A stretch of DNA of 64,000 nt from Catellatospora vulcania. GTDB lineage: Bacteria; Actinomycetota; Actinomycetes; Mycobacteriales; Micromonosporaceae. The stretch lies in contig NZ_ML769301.1 in assembly GCF_009720385.1 (NCBI RefSeq), positions 186,001-250,000 of the forward strand, read 5' to 3'. Below the pieces are notes generated by a model. That model saw only the letters and a program-made list of their open reading frames with translations, did no database searches and had not been told where the DNA came from. The first letter of the stretch is position 1; each line of letters opens with the position of its first letter. Shown piece by piece: positions 59,482-64,000 of this stretch. Made by a program: the position numbers and the translations under genes.

Positions 59482-60783
59482 TCAGCGGCGGGCCGACGGG
59501 TCGCTGACGCGGCCGATGAACAGCGGGATGTGCTCCTTCCCGCCGACGATGGCGAACGCGAACGGACGATCCGCGATGAACCTGGCCGTCGGGCTCGGCG
59601 GGGCGCTGAGCGCCATCGCGATGCCCGTGACCGCGGCCGCCTCCGAGCCCCACTCGTCCACGGTGATGTTCGCCTTGTGCACCGCATCGGTGATGAACAG
59701 CCCGGAGCTGATGCCGCTGAAGTCCGCTCCGCCGCTGAAGGCGGACTTGAGGCCGAGCCCCGCGAGCACCGGCTTGAGGTCGATCGAGGACTCGAAGTCC
59801 CACTTGGGGACGGCGACGTCGACCCGCCGCGTGGTGAACGAGTCGCGCAACCGGGCCAGCGCCTGCTGCGACAGCGCGTCCTCCGGCTTCGCGCCGGGCG
59901 GCGCAAGCATCAGCCACATGGCGTACGGGCCTTCGGCGTAGGGGAGTTCGATCGCGGTGGTGCCGCCGGTCTCGGCATACCGGATCTCGATGGCGTTGCG
60001 CATCGTCGGCGTGCGCACGACGGTGCCGTCGGCCTTGGTGAACGCGGCGTCGGCGATGTCGAGGAAGTAGCTGCGCCAGTCGGCTTTGAAGTAGACGGTG
60101 TTGGCCAGCACCAGCTGCGTGTCCGCGGCGAGTTTCTCGAAGACCTTCTCGATCCGGCCCGCTGTCTGGCGCTTCACCCAGGCGTTGATCTGCTCGACCG
60201 CGTCGCCGCCGAAGTCGACCGGGCGCACGCCGGCCCCGTACTGCTCGGTGAGCGTACGCAGGAAGTCGGCTCCGACCGTGAGGCCCTGCTGCGGGAACAG
60301 CGCGTTGCCGATGCTCACCACCGGCGGATGGGGCTTGGCGCTCCCGTCGCGTTCGCCGCCCGTCGGCTTCGGCGGGATGTCGACGTTGGCGAGCTGCCCG
60401 CTGACGGCGTTGTACGCCCCGTCGCGCCCGTTGGCCGGATAGCCGAAGACGGTGTCCAGCTCTTTCGCGGTCAGACCGCCCGCACCGGCCCGCACCATCG
60501 CGAACGCGAGCGCCATGCTCAGCGGCGAGGCGACGAAGTTCGTCCCGGGTGCGGCGGCCGCCTGGAAGAAGCGGTGGCCGAACGCGGTCAGCCCGTCCAC
60601 GGCGGCGGCGATCGGCGCGTCGGCGGGCGGCTCGATCCGGCTCACCCCCGCCGCGCTGACCAGCTCCGGCGCGTCGCCGTCCGCCCCGCCACAGCCGACC
60701 AGCGGCACCGCGGCGGCCGCGGCCAGTCCCAGTAGCAGCGCCCGCCGGGTGACGGTGGCGGTGTCCGGTTGTCCGTTGTGCAT
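59482..60783 (-). CDS. Secreted serpin (serine protease inhibitor) lipoprotein
   Basis: 433 aa. The N-terminus has twin arginines (TVTRRALLLGLAAAAAVPLVGC) and a lipobox ending in Cys, so export by Tat and anchoring as a lipoprotein are likely. The rest is a full serpin fold: NFVASPLSMALAFAMVRAGA, QLVLANTVYFKADW, ELPYAEGPYAMWLMLAPPG, VAVPKWDFES, and the hinge and reactive-centre region VHKANITVDEWGSEAAAVTG ending before FIADRPFAFAIV. The Ala-rich hinge (GSEAAAVTG) predicts an inhibitory serpin. Counting from the hinge Gly as P15 puts the scissile bond near Leu-Ser-Ala. GGGGAGA precedes the ATG at 60783. Divergent from the second GH76 gene. Confidence 0.9.
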   Translation of the reverse strand: MHNGQPDTATVTRRALLLGLAAAAAVPLVGCGGADGDAPELVSAAGVSRIEPPADAPIAAAVDGLTAFGHRFFQAAAAPGTNFVASPLSMALAFAMVRAGAGGLTAKELDTVFGYPANGRDGAYNAVSGQLANVDIPPKPTGGERDGSAKPHPPVVSIGNALFPQQGLTVGADFLRTLTEQYGAGVRPVDFGGDAVEQINAWVKRQTAGRIEKVFEKLAADTQLVLANTVYFKADWRSYFLDIADAAFTKADGTVVRTPTMRNAIEIRYAETGGTTAIELPYAEGPYAMWLMLAPPGAKPEDALSQQALARLRDSFTTRRVDVAVPKWDFESSIDLKPVLAGLGLKSAFSGGADFSGISSGLFITDAVHKANITVDEWGSEAAAVTGIAMALSAPPSPTARFIADRPFAFAIVGGKEHIPLFIGRVSDPSARR

Positions 60784-60877
60784 GTTCGTCTCCCCGTGGC
60801 TCGTCGTCGGGTCATACGACGTGGCCGTCCGCGGGATCGGTTCCGCGTTGGCACGGGCACACCATGGACAGTCAACG

Positions 60878-60892
60878 GTTAAGTTTGTTAAC
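60878..60892. promoter_or_regulatory. Dyad GTTAA-N5-TTAAC between serpin and GH76 genes
   Basis: GTTAA (60878-60882) and TTAAC (60888-60892) form an AT-rich inverted repeat in the GC-rich divergent intergenic region, about 95 bases from the serpin ATG and 113 from the GH76 ATG. A nested AAGTT/AACTT repeat shares the same centre region. Likely an operator or promoter for one or both genes. Confidence 0.45.
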
Positions 60893-61004
60893 TTCGATCC
60901 CGCAAACATCGACAGGTACCAACGCGAATCTTTCGGTACGTGCTGGAACCCGTGCGAGCACGGATCCGGGCGGCCCGGCGGGCGGCCTGAGCGAGGTGGA
61001 TCCC

Positions 61005-62999
61005 ATGCGCAAGCTGACAGTCCTCATCACGGTGTTGCTCGCCGCGGTGGCGGGCACGGTGGTGGCGACCCCGGCGACCGCCGCACCGACGGTGTGCGCG
61101 CTCTACTGTGACTCCCGCGACCCGTCCCTGGTCCGCCAGGAGATCTTCCCCGTGCCCGAGGTCAACCTCAACGGGCGGCGTCTGGTGCTGCACGTCTCCG
61201 ACACCGACCGGATGGCCTGGGGCAGCATCGACAACGGCGTGCTCGGCGACTCCGTGTGGCTCGACCGAAGTTGGACCGACGGCTCCAGCTGGGACGGACT
61301 GCTCGGCAGGGCGAGCATCCCGGCGTCCTGGACCGGCACCCGCACCCTGATGTACAACCTGAGCGACCCCGCCGCCCACCGGCGCGGCATGGTCCGCGCC
61401 TGCGGCGACGCGGGCGGCGTCACCTGCACCGCCTGGGCGTACCCGAAGGTCTGCGACGCCGTATGCGACGGAGCCGACGCGGCGACCGCCATCGGCGACA
61501 ACCAGCCGGTGCCGGGGACGACGATCAGCAACCGGCGCATCGACCTGCACGTCGACAACCGCGGCCTGGCCTGGGCGACGCTCGGCTCGGGCACGGCGGG
61601 CGACGAGGTGTGGCTGGACCGCTCGTGGGACGAGGGCGCGTCCTGGCCCGGCGGCTCGTCACTGGGCCGGATCAGCGTGCCGGGCGGGGCGACGTCGGTG
61701 CGTACCACGATGGTCAACACCCGTGACCCGCGCTCGCTGCTCTACGGCGGAGCGGTGCGCGCCTGCGGGCGGGCCACCGGCGGCGCGAGCGGCAGTTGCA
61801 CGGCCTGGGCACGGCCAGCCGCCGACCGTCCGGCCGCCGCCGCGGACGCGCTGGCCCACGCCTACCGCATCGACACCGCGTGGTGGCCGTCGAGCTGGTG
61901 GAACTCCGCGGTCGCGGTCACCGCGCTCGGCGACTGGTCGGCGCGCACCGGCCGCACCGACTACCGCTGGCTGATCGACCGGACGTTCGAGCTGAACAAG
62001 GGTGTGATGCCGGCCGGGCAGAAGAGCACCGACGCGATCGAGGGCAACTTCATCAGCCGCGCGATCGACGACACCGGCTGGTGGGCGCTGGCCTGGGTGC
62101 AGGCCTACGACCTGACCCGCGACGCCAAGTACCTGAACATGGCCGTGACGATCGGCAACTACATGCACTCGTACTGGGACGGCGTCTGCGGCGGCGGGAT
62201 CTGGTGGAACCGCGAGCGCACGTACAAGAACGCGGTCACCATCGGCCTGTACGTCCGGCTCACCGCCGTGCTGCACAACCGCATCCCCGGCGACACGGTG
62301 TGGCTGGGCCGGGCGACCGCGGGCTGGAACTGGTTCGCCGGGAGTGGGATGATCAACGGCTCGGGGCTGGTCAACGACGGGATCACCGGTGGCTGCGCCA
62401 ACAACGGGCAGACCGTGTGGACGTACAACCAGGGGCTGGCCATCGGCGGGGCGGTCGAGCTGTGGCGGGCCACCGGCAACGCGGCGCTGCTGGCCTCGGC
62501 GCGGCAGCTGGCCGACGCGGCGATGAACTCGGCGGTGCTGACCCGGTCGGGGATCCTCACCGAGTCCTGCGACCCGGCCAACAGCTGCGACGACAACCAG
62601 AAGCAGTTCAAGGGCATCTTCATGCGGTACCTGATGGACCTGGCCGACGCCTCGGGTGTGGCCGCGTACCGGACCTACGCGCAGCGGCAGGCCGACTCGA
62701 TCTGGCAGTCCGACCGCGACAGCCTCAACCGGATCGGGCAGCGCTGGACCGGCGCGACGCCGAACGCGCGCGACTGGCGTACCCAGGCCTCCGGACTCGG
62801 CGGGCTGCTGGCCGCGACGGCGTCCCCGTCGGGTCCGCCGACCCCGCCGCCGACCGAGTCCGCCTGGGCGCCGAACGTGTCGTACACGACCGGGACGGTC
62901 GTGACGTACGCCGGGGCACGCTGGCAGTGCCGCCAGCCGCACCTGTCCCAGGTCGGCTGGGAGCCGCCGAACGTGGCCGCTCTCTGGTTGCGGCTATGA
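61005..62999 (+). CDS. Secreted GH76 enzyme with CBM5/12-like module
   Basis: 664 aa, secreted (signal peptide MRKLTVLITVLLAAVAGTVV, cut near ATAAP). Two copies of the accessory Cys module seen once in the first GH76 gene follow (~28-145, CALYCDSRDPSL...VWLDRSWTDG; ~148-268, CDAVCDGADAAT...VWLDRSWDEG). The GH76 catalytic domain spans ~280-610 with the Asp pair D355-D356 in AIDDTGWW and CGGGIWWN. A Pro-rich linker then leads to a ~45-residue chitin-binding module of the CBM5/12 type (AWAPNVSYTTGTVVTYAG, WQC, GWEPPNVAALW). Expected activity: alpha-1,6-mannan or related cell-wall glycan hydrolysis, perhaps fungal walls given the chitin module (inference). Confidence 0.9.
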   Translation: MRKLTVLITVLLAAVAGTVVATPATAAPTVCALYCDSRDPSLVRQEIFPVPEVNLNGRRLVLHVSDTDRMAWGSIDNGVLGDSVWLDRSWTDGSSWDGLLGRASIPASWTGTRTLMYNLSDPAAHRRGMVRACGDAGGVTCTAWAYPKVCDAVCDGADAATAIGDNQPVPGTTISNRRIDLHVDNRGLAWATLGSGTAGDEVWLDRSWDEGASWPGGSSLGRISVPGGATSVRTTMVNTRDPRSLLYGGAVRACGRATGGASGSCTAWARPAADRPAAAADALAHAYRIDTAWWPSSWWNSAVAVTALGDWSARTGRTDYRWLIDRTFELNKGVMPAGQKSTDAIEGNFISRAIDDTGWWALAWVQAYDLTRDAKYLNMAVTIGNYMHSYWDGVCGGGIWWNRERTYKNAVTIGLYVRLTAVLHNRIPGDTVWLGRATAGWNWFAGSGMINGSGLVNDGITGGCANNGQTVWTYNQGLAIGGAVELWRATGNAALLASARQLADAAMNSAVLTRSGILTESCDPANSCDDNQKQFKGIFMRYLMDLADASGVAAYRTYAQRQADSIWQSDRDSLNRIGQRWTGATPNARDWRTQASGLGGLLAATASPSGPPTPPPTESAWAPNVSYTTGTVVTYAGARWQCRQPHLSQVGWEPPNVAALWLRL

Positions 63000-63108
63000 A
63001 GCCGACACGCCCGACACGGCCCGGCGCACGTACTTTGCGCTGATTTCCCGATATGGTGTGGTCGGTGTTGAACGAGCCCGTCTTCGGATGGGGCCGGTTC
63101 GCGCTCTG

Positions 63109-63145
63109 CTGAGGGGACGGTCCTGAGGGGTGGCCGTCCCCTCAG
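63109..63145. terminator. Bidirectional terminator between GH76 and the flavin oxidoreductase
   Basis: CTGAGGGGACGG (63109-63120) and CCGTCCCCTCAG (63134-63145) form a perfect 12-bp stem between two convergent genes, with a 13-base loop. Confidence 0.75.
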
Positions 63146-63161
63146 TCATTCCCGCCCCGGC

Positions 63162-64000
63162 TCAGAAGTACCTGTCCTCATCGGACTTTCGGTAGTCCCG
63201 GATCAGGTCGAGCCGCCCGGCCGCCGCATGCGTCACCCACTCCGGGTTGCCGAGCAGGACACGGCCGAGTGCGACCAGGTCGAACTCGCCTGCATCGAGC
63301 CGGTCGACCAGCTCGCGCTGCGTGGCGGAGCCCAGGAAGCCGCGGGTCAGGCCGACCGAGCCGACGGTGATGGACGGCAGCCCGGTGAGGTGCTTGGCCC
63401 AGCCGGCCAGGTTGCGCGGCGAGCCCGCGAACGCCGGAGCGGCGAAGTCGCGCTGGGAGGCGTGCAGCACGTCGGCGCCGGCCGTGGCGAAGGCGTTGAG
63501 GATCACCGCCAGTTCGGCGGGGGAGTCCGCGATCCGGGCGGCGTAGTCCCGCTCCTTGAACTGGGAGAACCGCACGATGAGCGGCAGGTCGGCGGGGATC
63601 GCCGCGCGGACCGCCGAGATCACCTCCGCCGGGAACGCCGCACGCGCGGCCGGCGACCCGCCGAAGCGGTCGGTGCGGCGGTTGGTGTGCGGCCAGAGGA
63701 ACTCGTCGAGCAGGTAGCCGTGCGCGGCGTGGATCTCCAGGGCGTCGAAGCCCGCCCGGACCGCGACGGCGGCGGCATCGGCGTACGCGGCGAGCAGCAC
63801 GTCGGCCTCGGCGAGGGTGATCGGGTGGGTGTCGCCGGGCACGCCGGACGGGGTCCAGGCCGCGATTCCGTCCACGGGTTCGCGTGCGCTGCCCAGGTGC
63901 CACAGTTGCGCGGCGATCCGGCCGCCCGCGGCGTGCACCTGCTCGGTCACCGACCGCCAGCCCTGCTCGGCCGGGCCGGCGGTCAACCGCGGCACGGTCG
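63162..64000 (-). CDS. NADH:flavin oxidoreductase (Old Yellow Enzyme family), partial
   Basis: The C-terminal ~279 residues of an FMN-dependent ene-reductase; the 5' end lies beyond base 64000. Family marks are GGRIAAQLWHLG with the FMN-contacting Gln, FDALEIHAAHGYLLDEFLWP (substrate-binding His pair HAAH), TNRRTDRFGGS, VGSVGLTRGF for the FMN phosphate and FDLVALGRVLLGNPEW. The enzyme reduces activated C=C bonds with NAD(P)H. The protein ends RDYRKSDEDRYF as relatives do. Natural substrate unknown. Confidence 0.92.
   Translation of the reverse strand, partial: TVPRLTAGPAEQGWRSVTEQVHAAGGRIAAQLWHLGSAREPVDGIAAWTPSGVPGDTHPITLAEADVLLAAYADAAAVAVRAGFDALEIHAAHGYLLDEFLWPHTNRRTDRFGGSPAARAAFPAEVISAVRAAIPADLPLIVRFSQFKERDYAARIADSPAELAVILNAFATAGADVLHASQRDFAAPAFAGSPRNLAGWAKHLTGLPSITVGSVGLTRGFLGSATQRELVDRLDAGEFDLVALGRVLLGNPEWVTHAAAGRLDLIRDYRKSDEDRYF

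Overview
The window is 64 kb of very GC-rich DNA. The codons have strongly GC-biased third positions, GTG and TTG starts are frequent, and many neighbours overlap by ATGA or GTGA. With the SigE-type sigma factor, SecA2, Tat/lipoprotein secretion and NACHT/WD40 proteins, this points to a filamentous actinomycete. Micromonosporaceae is my best guess, but no marker gene proves it. I found no rRNA, tRNA, CRISPR array or replication origin.

Layout. 1-3020: the end of a sugar ABC permease, a secreted GH76 glycosidase, and two gene remnants (a Lrp/AsnC effector domain without its HTH and the tail of a medium-chain dehydrogenase). 3.0-9.7 kb: mixed housekeeping genes (orphan sensor kinase, alpha/beta hydrolase, two small unknown genes, DUF427 protein, trehalose-6-phosphate synthase, type II thioesterase, chorismate mutase). 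9.7-11.1 kb: a coupled cupin/methyltransferase pair.

11.2-24.7 kb is the most remarkable part. Four genes look like one NTP-driven conflict (immune-type) system: (a) an XRE HTH - calcineurin-like phosphoesterase - NACHT - pentapeptide - WD40 protein of about 1850 aa on the minus strand; divergently, (b) a TIR - pseudo-phosphoesterase protein, (c) a small Trypco1 protein, and (d) a trypsin - phosphoesterase - NACHT - pentapeptide - WD40 protein of about 1940 aa. The same phosphoesterase module occurs three times, with step-wise loss of its metal ligands. A cluster of CGGAGC boxes lies in the shared divergent promoter region.

25-36.8 kb: a secreted propeller/malectin protein, an unknown gene coupled to a methyltransferase, a quinone-oxidoreductase-like enzyme facing a PadR-GyrI fusion regulator, a SigE-family sigma factor coupled to a membrane propeller protein, a DoxX-like protein, a deletion scar joining TetR and FAD-monooxygenase fragments, a large inverted repeat, and secA2.

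37-50.8 kb is a complete L-rhamnose utilisation locus. It comprises a LacI regulator, the lactate oxidation genes lutABC, a rhamnose ABC importer (ATPase, two permeases, lipoprotein), mutarotase, isomerase, a fused aldolase/lactaldehyde dehydrogenase and rhamnulokinase. A perfect LacI-type palindrome sits just after a good promoter in the divergent control region. Together they would take L-rhamnose to DHAP and L-lactaldehyde, then L-lactate, then pyruvate.

50.8-64 kb: a siderophore-interacting-protein remnant cut by a TnpB-type element, an AraC regulator, a VOC protein, HEAT and TPR proteins, a zinc-ribbon protein, an aminoglycoside-phosphotransferase-like kinase, a lipoprotein serpin facing a second, larger GH76 enzyme with a chitin-binding module, and the start of the view of an Old Yellow Enzyme homologue.
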